Assembly (NCBI RefSeq): GCF_900113285.1
Contig: NZ_FOOT01000004.1
Location: forward strand, 1 to 64,000
Reading direction: 5' to 3'
Origin: Pontibacter chinhatensis
Lineage (GTDB): Bacteria > Bacteroidota > Bacteroidia > Cytophagales > Hymenobacteraceae
DNA length: 64,000 nucleotides
A model generated the notes under the pieces. The model was not told where the DNA came from. It did not search any database and was given only the letters and a program-made list of their open reading frames with translations. A program made the translations under genes and the position numbers. Each line of letters starts with the position of its first letter. Within the stretch, counting starts at the first letter, position 1. Below are positions 56,149-64,000 of the stretch, one piece after another.

Positions 56149-56268
56149 GCGCGGAGCTTGGCTCCGTGACAAAGTATAAAAGCGAATCTGTGATTCGCGT
56201 GCTACTTAAAAAGTAATGCGAATCACAGATTCGCTTTTATACATAGGCACGGAAGAGACTTCCGCACC
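56149..56268. repeat. REP-like cluster (BIME-like) upstream of the RAYT gene
   Basis: Four palindromes: GCGCGGAGCTTGGCTCCGTG (56149-56168); a 25-base inverted repeat with GCGAATC-TGT-GATTCGC (56174-56198) and its complement (56218-56242); and GGCACGGAAG-AGA-CTTCCGCACC (56246-56268). The two central arms are exact inverses separated by 19 bases. Their form matches REP/BIME substrates of RAYT transposases. Confidence 0.75.
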
Positions 56269-56309
56269 AGGTTTGAAACTATAAATTCATACTTTTCGTG
56301 CTTTAAGGC

Positions 56310-56852
56310 ATGAGCGAAAAGTATAAAACCAACGATGCAGCTGGTATCTACTTTATCACCATATCAGTTGTGCAGTGGGCAGATGTGTTTACACGCCGGG
56401 AGTATTGCGAGATAATCTGCAACAGCCTAAGTTACTGCCAAAAAGAGAAGAATCTAACCCTCTACGCCTGGTGCATCATGACAAATCACGTACACCTAAT
56501 CTGCTCCTCTTCTACTTTAGCGAACACCATCAGGGATTTTAAAAAGTATACAGCCAAAGAGCTCTATAAAGCTATTCAGCAAAACCCACAGGAAAGCAGG
56601 AAAACCTGGCTTTGTTGGCTAATCAAATCAGCAGGTGAGTTAAGCAGCAAGCACGAAGAGTATAAACTCTGGCAGCCAGGATACCACCCCATACTTCTGC
56701 ACAACAACTACCTAGTGGATCAGAAACTTGACTATTTACATAGAAACCCAGTTACAGCAGGTTTTGTGGAGGAGCCGGTGCATTGGTTCTACAGCAGCGC
56801 AAAAGATTACGCTGGGGATAAAGGGCGGCTTTCCATCACCTTCATCCAATAA
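56310..56852 (+). CDS. REP-associated tyrosine transposase (RAYT, TnpA-REP)
   Basis: A 180-residue Y1 single-strand transposase of the IS200/IS605-like fold. The metal-binding HxH is in MTNHVHLICSS (about residue 50), and the expected catalytic tyrosine lies near the C-terminal helix region (YLVDQKLDYLHRNPVTAGFV). RAYTs mobilise or process REP palindromes rather than a full element. The REP-like palindromes immediately on both sides of the gene (56149-56268 and 56863-56912) support this. The frame opens with an AAGTATA word in the first codons (GAAAAGTATAAA). It probably has its own promoter within the upstream REP cluster. Confidence 0.88.
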   Translation: MSEKYKTNDAAGIYFITISVVQWADVFTRREYCEIICNSLSYCQKEKNLTLYAWCIMTNHVHLICSSSTLANTIRDFKKYTAKELYKAIQQNPQESRKTWLCWLIKSAGELSSKHEEYKLWQPGYHPILLHNNYLVDQKLDYLHRNPVTAGFVEEPVHWFYSSAKDYAGDKGRLSITFIQ

Positions 56853-56862
56853 GGCTTTATCT

Positions 56863-56912
56863 GGCGCGGAAGTTACTTTCGTGCCTCGCCTATAAAAGCG
56901 AATCAGATTCGC
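56863..56912. repeat. REP-like palindromes downstream of the RAYT gene
   Basis: GGCGCGGAAGTTACTTTCGTGCC (56863-56885) and GCGAATCAGATTCGC (56898-56912). They pair by sequence with the two types seen upstream of the gene. Confidence 0.7.
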
Positions 56913-56970
56913 CCACTAAACAATCCCCTCCCCCGCTGGTTTATACCAGCAGAATTATTTACTTCACCCC

Positions 56971-57366
56971 ATGAAATTAAAACACATCCTCATTGCCCTC
57001 TCCCTTGCCCTCCTAGGCTGGTTCATTTACGATACCATGTCCATACCCAGTGTAGATGATTTGGAAGGCGATTTTAAAGAGGTAGCTTTTTACCGCAATG
57101 AGAACAATACCGGACCCGTTATCCGGGTGTACGCCGTTACAGTGGACGATACGCTGTGGGAGCAGATGCAGACCTACGGGGATTACATGCCACACACCAA
57201 GTATGGCAACACCAAAGTATACTTCTTCCTGAAAGACAAGCCCTTCCCCACGGAGGTACAGCCTGGTGAGAGCAACTTTGAGGCACGATTCCAAGAATTT
57301 GCTGTAGCCAAATATGAAAAAGATGCTATGAGCCAGGTTTCGTTTGTGCGTTACCCGTTCGAGTAG
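56971..57366 (+). CDS. Hypothetical protein with N-terminal membrane anchor
   Basis: A 131-residue protein with an N-terminal hydrophobic helix (about residues 4-22, KHILIALSLALLGWFIYDT) and a soluble part (VAFYRNENNTGPVIRVYAVTVDDTLWEQM..., YFFLKDKPFPTEVQPGESNFEARFQEFAVAKY) that looks like a compact beta-rich domain. I recognise no family. It lies between the RAYT region and the trehalase gene and is followed by the latter after 66 bases on the same strand. Confidence 0.6.
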   Translation: MKLKHILIALSLALLGWFIYDTMSIPSVDDLEGDFKEVAFYRNENNTGPVIRVYAVTVDDTLWEQMQTYGDYMPHTKYGNTKVYFFLKDKPFPTEVQPGESNFEARFQEFAVAKYEKDAMSQVSFVRYPFE

Positions 57367-57432
57367 TATACTTGCCGCCACGCTTCTAGATTACGTATGA
57401 GTAATGAATCACTCATATATTTCAGAAAGCGT

Positions 57433-59052
57433 ATGAAGTATACTTTTAGCACTTTAACTTTTAGCCTTCTGTTACTACTACCGTTTACCTTTGTGGTACA
57501 GCCGCTGCGGGCGCAGCAGCTGTACAGGCCAGAGCAGGAGTTAGGCGAGCTGTTTGAGCAGGTGCAGCTGCAGCATGTGTTTCCGGACTCCAAAACTTTT
57601 CCGGATGCCGTGCCGCTGGCGCCGCCTGCGCAGATTCTGGAGGCTTACCGGCAGCAGCAAAACCAGCCTGGCTTTAGCCTGGAGGCGTTTGTGAAGGCAT
57701 ATTTCCTGCTGCCCTCCCAGCCAGAGACCGGCTTTACCTCTGATACAAGCCTTTCGGTAACACAGCACATAGAGCGCCTGTGGCCTGTGCTGACCCGCGA
57801 ACCCGGTGCCGACGGTGGTTCCCTGATTCCGTTGCCGAAGAAGTATATCGTGCCGGGAGGCCGCTTCCGCGAGATTTATTACTGGGATAGCTTCTTTACC
57901 ATGCTTGGCCTGCAGGCCAGCGGCGAAACGGAGCTCATCCAAAGTATGGTCGATAACTTCACGCACCTCATTAACACGGTTGGCCACATCCCCAACGGCA
58001 ACCGCACCTATTACCTGAGCCGCTCGCAGCCGCCGTTCTACGCGCTCATGCTGCGGGTGCTGGCGCAGCAAAAAGGGCGCGAGGTACTCAAAACCTACGC
58101 CCCTGCTCTACGCAAGGAGTATGATTTCTGGATGGACGGTGCTGACCAGCTATCAGCCGCAAACCCGACGCACCGCCGTGTAGTGCGCCTGCCCGATGGC
58201 AGCATCCTGAACCGCTACTGGGACGATGCGCCGGAGCCACGGCCGGAGTCTTACCGCGAGGATGTGGAACTGGCGCAGGAGTCGGGAAGAAACCCCGAGG
58301 AAGTATACCGCCACATCCGGGCCGCCGCCGAGTCGGGCTGGGACTTTAGCAGCCGCTGGTTTGCCGACGCCCAGAACCTGAGCACCATCCATACCACCGA
58401 TATCATTCCCGTAGACCTGAACGCGCTGCTCTACCACGTGGAACTGACGCTACAGGAGATGGCCGTGCTAAACGGCAATAGAAAGGAAGCTAGGGAATTT
58501 GAGCGCCGCGCCAAAGCCCGCCGCGACGCGCTGCTAACGTATACCTGGAGCGAGGAAGCAGGCTTCTTCTACGACTATGATTTCGTGAAAGGCACTACCA
58601 CCAACATTCCGTCGCTGGCTGCCGTGTTCCCGCTATACTTTTCCATGGTTAATAGAAGGCAGGCTGATGCCGTAGCCCAAAAGCTGGAGGAGGATTTTCT
58701 GCATGCAGGAGGGCTGGTTTCCACACTGCACCGCACCGGCCAACAGTGGGATGCGCCAAATGGCTGGGCGCCGCTGCAGTGGATGAGCATCCAAGCCCTG
58801 CGCAACTACAGGCACGACAGGCTGGCCGACACCGTTGCTAGGCGCTGGGTAACCCTGAATGAAGCGGTATTCCACAACACGGGCAAGCTAATGGAGAAGT
58901 ATAACGTGGTAGACATGGGGCTGCAAGCAGGCGGCGGTGAGTACCCCAACCAGGACGGCTTCGGCTGGACGAACGGGGTGCTGCTCAAGCTACTCTCCCT
59001 AGACCCGCAACTGCTGGAGACAGAAACTTTGGAACTGGAAACACAACATTGA
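57433..59052 (+). CDS. treA: Periplasmic trehalase (GH37)
   Basis: A 539-residue trehalase that splits trehalose into two glucose molecules. The start is the ATG at 57433, which begins a clear signal peptide (MKYTFSTLTFSLLLLLPFTFVVQPLRAQ); the open frame extends 12 residues further upstream but is not signal-like. The two GH37 signatures are present: PGGRFREIYYWDSFFTMLGL (about residue 135) and QWDAPNGWAPLQWMSIQALRN (about 445), and EKYNVVDMGLQAGGGEYPNQDGFGWTNGV closes the active site near the C-terminus. It is probably monocistronic, ending at a terminator at 59081. Confidence 0.95.
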   Translation: MKYTFSTLTFSLLLLLPFTFVVQPLRAQQLYRPEQELGELFEQVQLQHVFPDSKTFPDAVPLAPPAQILEAYRQQQNQPGFSLEAFVKAYFLLPSQPETGFTSDTSLSVTQHIERLWPVLTREPGADGGSLIPLPKKYIVPGGRFREIYYWDSFFTMLGLQASGETELIQSMVDNFTHLINTVGHIPNGNRTYYLSRSQPPFYALMLRVLAQQKGREVLKTYAPALRKEYDFWMDGADQLSAANPTHRRVVRLPDGSILNRYWDDAPEPRPESYREDVELAQESGRNPEEVYRHIRAAAESGWDFSSRWFADAQNLSTIHTTDIIPVDLNALLYHVELTLQEMAVLNGNRKEAREFERRAKARRDALLTYTWSEEAGFFYDYDFVKGTTTNIPSLAAVFPLYFSMVNRRQADAVAQKLEEDFLHAGGLVSTLHRTGQQWDAPNGWAPLQWMSIQALRNYRHDRLADTVARRWVTLNEAVFHNTGKLMEKYNVVDMGLQAGGGEYPNQDGFGWTNGVLLKLLSLDPQLLETETLELETQH

Positions 59053-59080
59053 TTTCAAATACAGGTCTGATTTTATACTT

Positions 59081-59113
59081 ATAGAGACGCAAAAAACTGC
59101 GTCTCTATTTTTG
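59081..59113 (+). terminator. Terminator of treA
   Basis: ATAGAGACGCA (59081-59091) pairs with TGCGTCTCTAT, followed by TTTTTG. The GAGACGC...GCGTCTC hairpin is the same theme as near 13740 and 28796. Confidence 0.82.
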
Positions 59114-59196
59114 TTTATACCTCTAGCTTATGAGCAGACAAACTTTTCAGAAACCAGAACAAAGACTAAAAACGTACAATCAGGAAGTACAAAACG

Positions 59197-59436
59197 ATGA
59201 AAACGATGAAAACTAAACCTATAAAACTAGCCTCTGCCATTTTTGCGGGCACCTTGTTCTTCCTGGCCTCATGCGAGACCGGAGCCAATAACACCGAAAT
59301 GCCGCCTGAGTCCACACAAGGAAATACACAGGAAACAGGCGCTCCCATTGATGGGGACAAACCCGGCACAGGCGATGACTCTACCAACGTAAACGATGTG
59401 CTGGCAGGCGAAGACACTGCCTCTGCCACGCAGTAG
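59197..59436 (+). CDS. Small acidic lipoprotein
   Basis: A 79-residue lipoprotein. The signal ends in FFLASC (Cys about residue 27) and the mature part is a short acidic, Thr/Asn/Gly-rich disordered tail (STQGNTQETGAPIDGDKPGTGDDSTNVNDV). Two in-frame ATGs nine bases apart (59197 and 59206) are both possible starts; the repeated GATGAAAAC suggests a small duplication. No function can be assigned. It ends at a terminator at 59457-59484. Confidence 0.65.
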   Translation: MKTMKTKPIKLASAIFAGTLFFLASCETGANNTEMPPESTQGNTQETGAPIDGDKPGTGDDSTNVNDVLAGEDTASATQ

Positions 59437-59456
59437 TAAAGTATAAACAGGAAAAA

Positions 59457-59484
59457 GAAAGCAGGTTAGCGCCTGCTTTTTTTG
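59457..59484 (+). terminator. Terminator of the small lipoprotein gene
   Basis: AAAGCAGG and CCTGCTTT pair around TTAGCG and are followed by TTTTTGTTT. Confidence 0.8.
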
Positions 59485-59580
59485 TTTGTGGCCAGTGTCA
59501 TACTTCTTTTTTGAGCAGGAAGATTTTGGTTGGCACTCCTTTTGTACTTTACGCTGCCGTAAGACGTTTATCAAGGTGAT

Positions 59581-60705
59581 ATGATTAGACTAAGACTCTT
59601 TGCAGCAACTGCTCTGCTTGCCCTCGGCAGCTTCACCGCACAGGCACAGGGCGAGCGGAACAACTGGTACTTCGGCAAGGGGGCCGGCATCATGTTTAAG
59701 GGGGATTCTGCCATCGCCACTAACAGCAGGCTCTTTACCGAAGAAGGTAGCGCCACCATCTCCGATGCCGACGGCAAGCTACTTTTCTACACCAACGGCA
59801 TCACCGTCTGGAACGGCGAACACCGCGTCATGCCGAACGGCAACGGGCTGATGGGCGGCAAGTCCTCCACGCAGTCGGCGCTTATACTTCCCAAACCCGG
59901 CAGCAGCACCATCTACTATATCTTCACCACCGATATCCAGGCGCAATCCGATGGCCTGCGCTACACAGTGGTAGACATGAGCAAACAGGAGGGTAAAGGC
60001 GACATCACCTCGCGCAACAACTTCCTGATTGCCCCGGCCACCGAGAAACTAACCGCCGTGCGCCACAGCAACAACAAAGACTGGTGGGTGATAGCGCACC
60101 GCTGGAACAGCAACGGCTACATGGCATTTCTGGTGAACGAGGAAGGCGTGGCGACCAGGCCTGTTTTGAGTCAGGTGGGCACCGTGCATGGCGGCCCCAA
60201 CCGAAAGGCAATCGGTTACCTGAACGCCTCCCCGGATGGCACCAAGCTGGCCTCCGCCCTTTGGGACGCAGACAGTAACTTCGAAATCCTGAACTTCGAC
60301 CGCAGTACCGGCCAGGTTTCCAACCCTATTCTTTTAAAAGGCTTTGAGGAGGCCTATGGAGTTGTTTTCTCGCCGGATGGCAGCAAGCTGTACGGCACGG
60401 CCAACGGCATAGGTGGTGGCAAAGCGCAGGTAGTGCAGTTCGACCTGAAGGCCGGTAGCCCAGAGGCCGTCGCTAAATCGGCCGTGGTGGTGGGTACTTC
60501 CAAGAGCCCGCGCATCGGGGCGCTGCAAGTGGGGCCGGATGGCAAAATTTATGTGGCCCGCCAGGACAACTATTATCTGGGCGTAATAAACAACCCGAAC
60601 GCCAAAGGCGAGGCTGCTAACTATGTGGACGACGGTTTCCATTTAGGCAAGCAGAAGAGCGACTTGGGCCTGCCTAACTTCCCGCAGGGTATCAGCAAAA
60701 AGTAA
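59581..60705 (+). CDS. Secreted beta-propeller protein
   Basis: A 374-residue protein with a signal peptide (about residues 1-22, AQAQ) and a WD40/PD40-like repeat region: NNWYFGKGAGIMFKGDSAIATNSRLFTEEGSATISDADGKLLFYTNG is the opening that Bacteroidota use in proteins annotated as T9SS C-terminal target-domain precursors. Here no C-terminal sorting domain follows, so the protein ends after the propeller (SDLGLPNFPQGISKK). A truncated or orphan cargo is possible. The repeats IVPDVMSKQ-, YGVVFSPDGSKLYGTA and LQVGPDGKIYVARQD reveal the propeller. Function unknown. Confidence 0.75.
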   Translation: MIRLRLFAATALLALGSFTAQAQGERNNWYFGKGAGIMFKGDSAIATNSRLFTEEGSATISDADGKLLFYTNGITVWNGEHRVMPNGNGLMGGKSSTQSALILPKPGSSTIYYIFTTDIQAQSDGLRYTVVDMSKQEGKGDITSRNNFLIAPATEKLTAVRHSNNKDWWVIAHRWNSNGYMAFLVNEEGVATRPVLSQVGTVHGGPNRKAIGYLNASPDGTKLASALWDADSNFEILNFDRSTGQVSNPILLKGFEEAYGVVFSPDGSKLYGTANGIGGGKAQVVQFDLKAGSPEAVAKSAVVVGTSKSPRIGALQVGPDGKIYVARQDNYYLGVINNPNAKGEAANYVDDGFHLGKQKSDLGLPNFPQGISKK

Positions 60706-60729
60706 GGTATAAAGTATAAACTGACAAAG

Positions 60730-60769
60730 AGCCAGCTCCTGCGAAGTATGCAGCGGCTGGCCCTTTTTA
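60730..60769 (+). terminator. Terminator after the propeller protein gene
   Basis: GCCAGC and GGCTGGC enclose an inner CTGCG...TGCAG hairpin, followed by CCTTTTTATT. Confidence 0.75.
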
Positions 60770-60790
60770 TTCAATGACTGATTCTATACT

Positions 60791-62176
60791 TTAAAGTCTG
60801 CCCAACTTAAAGCGAAGGAAGGCAAAAGCCATGGAAGCACCTGGATTTTCGTCGGAAAGCGGACCCATAATATCTTTGGTGCTCAGGCCAAACTCATAGA
60901 TTGGGGTTACAAAGGCAACGCCAAGCGGCAAATTCATTTTATCGCCCATACCGGCAGAAACCCCAGTGCTAAGGCGCAAGTTTCTAGTCGCCATCACGTC
61001 GATGCCTACGCCGAGAAAGTCTTGAGAAATATTGCCTGGCGCATCATTCAGGGCATGTACATAGTCCAGGCCCAGCTCCACATCCCGGGTTACATTCAGG
61101 CCGGCACCTAACCGCAGGCGGGTCGGTAGGTTAGTCTTCAATTCCTCCTGAGGAGCAAATTCCATCGACGTATTTACCAGCTGCTCGGCCATGTCCAGGG
61201 CGCTCTCAAAGCTGTTGCTTTCCTTGCTTTCCAGCTCCGAAAGTATAAATCCCTTATCCTGGCCAGCCATCAAATTCTCTGTCCACCGGATTGAACCTAT
61301 ATCCGTAACCGACACGGCTAACTTCACCTTCTTGGCCAGTTCGGCAGAAAGGCCAATATCGAAGCCATGCCCTGTGCCAACCGGCGTCAGCTCCTTCCGG
61401 ATGTCGAGCAGTGTAGACAGGGGATTTGCAAAATAGTCGTCATTATCGACTGCCAGCGTTGGCGAAATGGCACCATAGGCGTTCACCTGCCCGTTCTTCA
61501 CACTGAAGTCGCCAAGCGCCAGGCCCTGCACATAGCGGTAGCCTAGACCACCAGAAATAGAGACGCCGGAGAGGTCAACAATGGTGCGTCCGAAAGCGAC
61601 ATTCCATTCCTGCACCCAGGATGCCTTCAGCTCGGTTCCATCGAAAATATCGGCTACGTACACCAATTCATTCTCTCCGGTCTCTTTCGCAATAGCAGCA
61701 TTTTGTCCTAAAAACAGGAGCTCTGAAAAGTTCTTGTTAAAGCCTGCGTACCCCAGCATGCGCTGCCGGTTGCTGAAGGCAAAGCCTCCAATTTTCGGGA
61801 AGTGCACCGATACGGCAAACGTATTCAACTCTCCCCCCAGGTTCAGCACATCGTCCGAGGTAAATGCCTGGGCATAGCTCTTCCTTTGTGCTAAGCTCTC
61901 GCCAGCAGGCTCTGCTTTCGCTCTAAAATCCCGGATCTTATCCTTTGTAAAGGCTTGTGAGCTGATTCCGAACCCTCCTTCCAGAAAAGTGAACGATAGC
62001 CGATGGCTGCTGCGGCCAAGGTTAGCAGGGTTAACCCCGATGGTCTGGTAGTCGCTGGCAAAGGTATTTACCACACCACCTCGCCCTGAGGCGCTTGTGT
62101 TACTGTACTCTGTTTGTGCAAATACTGAAACGTGTAGAGTTAGGCTTAGGAGGGCCAGCATCCAGATTTTTTTCAT
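60791..62176 (-). CDS. DUF5723 family outer-membrane beta-barrel protein
   Basis: A 461-residue outer-membrane protein of the DUF5723 family, related in pattern to PorV/FadL-like barrels. I place the start at the ATG at 62176, beginning the signal peptide MKKIWMLALLSLTLHVSVFAQ; an upstream frame gives 11 unlikely residues. The mature protein opens TEYSNTSASGRGGVVNTFASDYQTIGVNPANLGR, with the VNPAN motif shared by these barrels, and ends with aromatic FAFLRFKLGRL. It is expected to reside in the outer membrane; its cargo is unknown. It is transcribed convergently with the propeller gene. Confidence 0.8.
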   Translation of the reverse strand: MKKIWMLALLSLTLHVSVFAQTEYSNTSASGRGGVVNTFASDYQTIGVNPANLGRSSHRLSFTFLEGGFGISSQAFTKDKIRDFRAKAEPAGESLAQRKSYAQAFTSDDVLNLGGELNTFAVSVHFPKIGGFAFSNRQRMLGYAGFNKNFSELLFLGQNAAIAKETGENELVYVADIFDGTELKASWVQEWNVAFGRTIVDLSGVSISGGLGYRYVQGLALGDFSVKNGQVNAYGAISPTLAVDNDDYFANPLSTLLDIRKELTPVGTGHGFDIGLSAELAKKVKLAVSVTDIGSIRWTENLMAGQDKGFILSELESKESNSFESALDMAEQLVNTSMEFAPQEELKTNLPTRLRLGAGLNVTRDVELGLDYVHALNDAPGNISQDFLGVGIDVMATRNLRLSTGVSAGMGDKMNLPLGVAFVTPIYEFGLSTKDIMGPLSDENPGASMAFAFLRFKLGRL

Positions 62177-62379
62177 AGATGGGAAACTGGTAAAATTAGA
62201 AATATGCAAATCTGTTATAAAGAAAATGTGATTGCAGAACCAACCTAAAACTTTCCGAATAGGTTCAGAGTCAAGCCTGTTTGTTTTAACATCGTTCAGA
62301 AAAACTGCAGCCGGAATGGACTCATTTATACTTCATGGCCTATCATACTTCTGAAACTGGCGCAGCAACCTTTAAATAG

Positions 62380-62387
62380 TAACTTTG
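62380..62387 (+). promoter_or_regulatory. Candidate -7 element (TAACTTTG) for meaB
   Basis: TAACTTTG matches TAnnTTTG and places transcription start near 62394, just before an AGTATA word and about 30 bases before the TTG start. This supports the non-ATG start. Confidence 0.45.
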
Positions 62388-62423
62388 TAGAAGAGTATAA
62401 TCTGCAACCAAACCCTTAGCTCC

Positions 62424-63404
62424 TTGGCCAAACGTTTTAGCTCCGAGACCTATGTAAAAGGCATTTTGGCCGGCGACCGCGTCATGCTCAGCCGCGCCAT
62501 CACGCTGGTAGAAAGCCGCCTGGCCGCTGACCAGGAACTGGCGCAGCAGGTGGTCAGCCAGGTGCTGCCGCATGCCGGCAAGTCCGTGCGGATAGGCATA
62601 ACCGGCGTGCCGGGTGTGGGCAAGAGCACCTTTATTGAGGCCTTCGGCAACTACCTAATCAAGGAGCAGGGCAAGAAGCTGGCAGTGCTGGCCATAGATC
62701 CGACCAGCCAGCGCTCCGGGGGCAGCATCCTCGGGGATAAAACCCGCATGGACTCGCTTGCTACCAACCCACAGGCCTTTATCCGGCCATCCCCGGCGGG
62801 CAAGTCGTTGGGAGGCGTGAGCCGCAGCACCCGCGAGAGCATAATACTTTGCGAGGCGGCAGGCTTTGACGCCGTTATTGTGGAGACGGTGGGTGTCGGG
62901 CAATCGGAAACGGCCGTGCACGCCATGGTAGACTTTTTCCTGCTGCTGATGCTGGCCGGTGCCGGCGACGAGCTGCAAGGCATAAAACGCGGCATCATGG
63001 AAATGGCCGATGCCATTGCTATCACCAAAGCCGATGGCGAGAACGTGGGTAAAGCCAGCGCCGCCCGCGCCGAATACCAGAGCGCCCTGCACCTCTACCC
63101 GCTGGGTGCTTCGGGTTGGTCGCCCAAGGTCAGCACCTGCTCCGCCCTCCAAAACACCGGCCTCGACACCATCTGGCAAACGATAGCCGATTACCTGCAG
63201 CTTACCCAAAGCAACGGCTACTTCGACAAAAAGCGCCACGACCAGAACCTGCAGTGGATGTACGAAGCCATTCGCCAGGGCCTGGAGGATAACTTCTATG
63301 CCCATGAGCAGGTAAAGCAGCAGCTGCCAGGTATAGCTGAACAGGTAAAAAGCGGCCAGAAATCGGCCTTCGCCGCTGCGGCGGAATTGCTGAGGTTGGT
63401 GTAG
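62424..63404 (+). CDS. meaB: Methylmalonyl-CoA mutase-associated GTPase MeaB
   Basis: A 326-residue G3E-type GTPase that loads adenosylcobalamin on methylmalonyl-CoA mutase and guards it from inactivation. Walker A is GITGVPGVGKSTFIEAFG (about residues 58-75), followed by the DPTSQRSGGSILGDKTRM switch, ETVGVGQSET, and ITKADGEN. The only start with the right reading is the TTG at 62424 (AKRFSSETYVKGIL follows); a stop codon lies at 62388 in frame and no ATG is available until residue 21. Its partners mutA and mutB are 6-11 kb away on the same strand, so MeaB is not in the same transcript. Confidence 0.93.
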   Translation: MAKRFSSETYVKGILAGDRVMLSRAITLVESRLAADQELAQQVVSQVLPHAGKSVRIGITGVPGVGKSTFIEAFGNYLIKEQGKKLAVLAIDPTSQRSGGSILGDKTRMDSLATNPQAFIRPSPAGKSLGGVSRSTRESIILCEAAGFDAVIVETVGVGQSETAVHAMVDFFLLLMLAGAGDELQGIKRGIMEMADAIAITKADGENVGKASAARAEYQSALHLYPLGASGWSPKVSTCSALQNTGLDTIWQTIADYLQLTQSNGYFDKKRHDQNLQWMYEAIRQGLEDNFYAHEQVKQQLPGIAEQVKSGQKSAFAAAAELLRLV

Positions 63405-64000
63405 GAGTTACCGGCTTATTTTAAAGTATAACTTCTTCCTTTAAAAAGTTTGCGGCACTAAATCCAACCACCCCCTACCCTCAGAGCTACGCTCGCTACC
63501 TTCGAACTCTCGTTCTCGGTAGTCCAAGGAGGGGAACTCTGTCATTGCTTTGGCTGAAGTGTAGGCTTCATAGCCTTGGTTCTCGTGCGGACAGGTCACG
63601 ACCTTTCCCTACAAGTATAAACCCACCCCTAGCCCCTCCCAAGAGGGGAATTGTCCGCAGGCGATTCACATCCCCCTACGCCCTTCGAAGGGGGACTTTG
63701 GCTAAAGCTGCAACAGCAGCGGCTATCGGACTGCTTCCCAGCCTTTGGGTTGAGCGCCTTGTACATGTTGCGGTGCCGAACGAAGTGAGGCAGCCGGAGC
63801 AGAGCGGAGGCAGCTTCAGGCACACCGCGCGATGCCCGAAGGCGAGGCCTCCCGGCCTAGGAGGGCAGAAAGTATGAAATGCAACGATAGCTCGTGTAAA
63901 CCTGGAGGATGAACGGAAGCTAGTAAAGATAGCTTGATTCGAGTTGAGGTAAGCTGTGGCTATGAAAGTATAAACCGAAAGATAAAAGTATGGCTTTCTA
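63405..64000. other. Repeat-rich end region without a gene
   Basis: About 600 bases with no supported gene. It contains CCCCTCC/GGAGGGG palindromes (63465-63535 and 63625-63700), a second copy of the dispersed repeat with conserved arms (63737-63758, 63827-63846), and three AAGTATA words. The composition resembles the 41138-41858 gap. Confidence 0.7.
63737..63850 (+). repeat. Dispersed intergenic repeat, copy 2
   Basis: The arms CCCAGCCTTTGGG...GAGCGCC (63737-63758, 22 bases) and GCGCGATGCCCGAAGGCGAG (63827-63846) are exact inverted matches of 41647-41668 and 41562-41581. The variable middle is 68 bases here and 65 at 41 kb. Confidence 0.8.

Noticed and set aside
63545..63877. Open frame near the window end
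   Set aside because: It runs through palindromic and dispersed repeats and encodes Pro/Arg-rich low-complexity sequence.

Overview
The window is a stretch of a Bacteroidota chromosome, most likely from the Hymenobacteraceae (Pontibacter-like; the genus is inference). Supporting this are a SusC/SusD pair, two type IX secretion components (PorQ and a PorE-like protein), a protein ending in a T9SS sorting domain, DnaA and RF2 of Bacteroidota type, and candidate TAnnTTTG promoter elements. Nearly all genes are intact housekeeping or metabolic genes. No tRNA, rRNA, CRISPR array, prophage or integrase was found.

Layout. 0.4-5.4 kb: comB, gcvT, a CHASE3-HAMP histidine kinase with a single-domain response regulator, rnhB. 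5.5-10.9 kb: susD-susC and its long leader. 10.8-14.6 kb: prfB with its programmed +1 frameshift, ilvE, cobalamin adenosyltransferase, an ABC ATPase. 14.6-20.9 kb: a 1012-residue membrane TPR protein in an apparent plsC-gatC-TPR-ABC operon, then NUDIX, DUF1801, RidA and a small membrane protein. 21-27 kb: an in-frame fusion of two acyl-CoA synthetases (propionyl-type plus Acs) followed by an SSS symporter and its DUF4212 partner. 27-34 kb: SDR, hslU, porQ, lon. 34-38.6 kb: porE-like gene, a decayed small gene, a DUF4184 gene, a LysM gene. 38.6-43.4 kb: rseP, dxr, a repeat-filled 0.7 kb gap, a GH3 gene. 43.5-50.8 kb: osmC, dnaA, a 5'-nucleotidase split into two exported polypeptides, a T9SS cargo protein, YkvA. 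50.9-56.1 kb: mutA-NTF2-GNAT-mutB. 56.1-57 kb: a RAYT transposase gene between REP-like palindromes. 57-64 kb: trehalase, secreted or outer-membrane proteins, meaB, then a repeat-rich end.

Functionally, mutA, mutB, meaB, the cobalamin adenosyltransferase, the double acyl-CoA synthetase and the acetate/propionate-type symporter together suggest a capacity to take up and activate short-chain acids and interconvert methylmalonyl-CoA and succinyl-CoA with adenosyl-B12.

The most unusual signal is not a gene. The heptamer AAGTATA (reverse complement TATACTT) occurs through the whole window in both orientations, inside genes in all reading frames and between genes. I tallied about 185 AGTATA/TATACT sites by eye, about 160 of them with the full heptamer, against a rough chance expectation of fewer than ten heptamers. 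It forms perfect palindromes, sits in terminator stems and is expanded into a 10-copy tandem array. It behaves like a genome-wide signature word (compare HIP1 or DNA uptake sequences); its function is unknown to me. A second layer is several families of dispersed intergenic repeats, some of which supply the C-terminal codons and stop codons of neighbouring genes.
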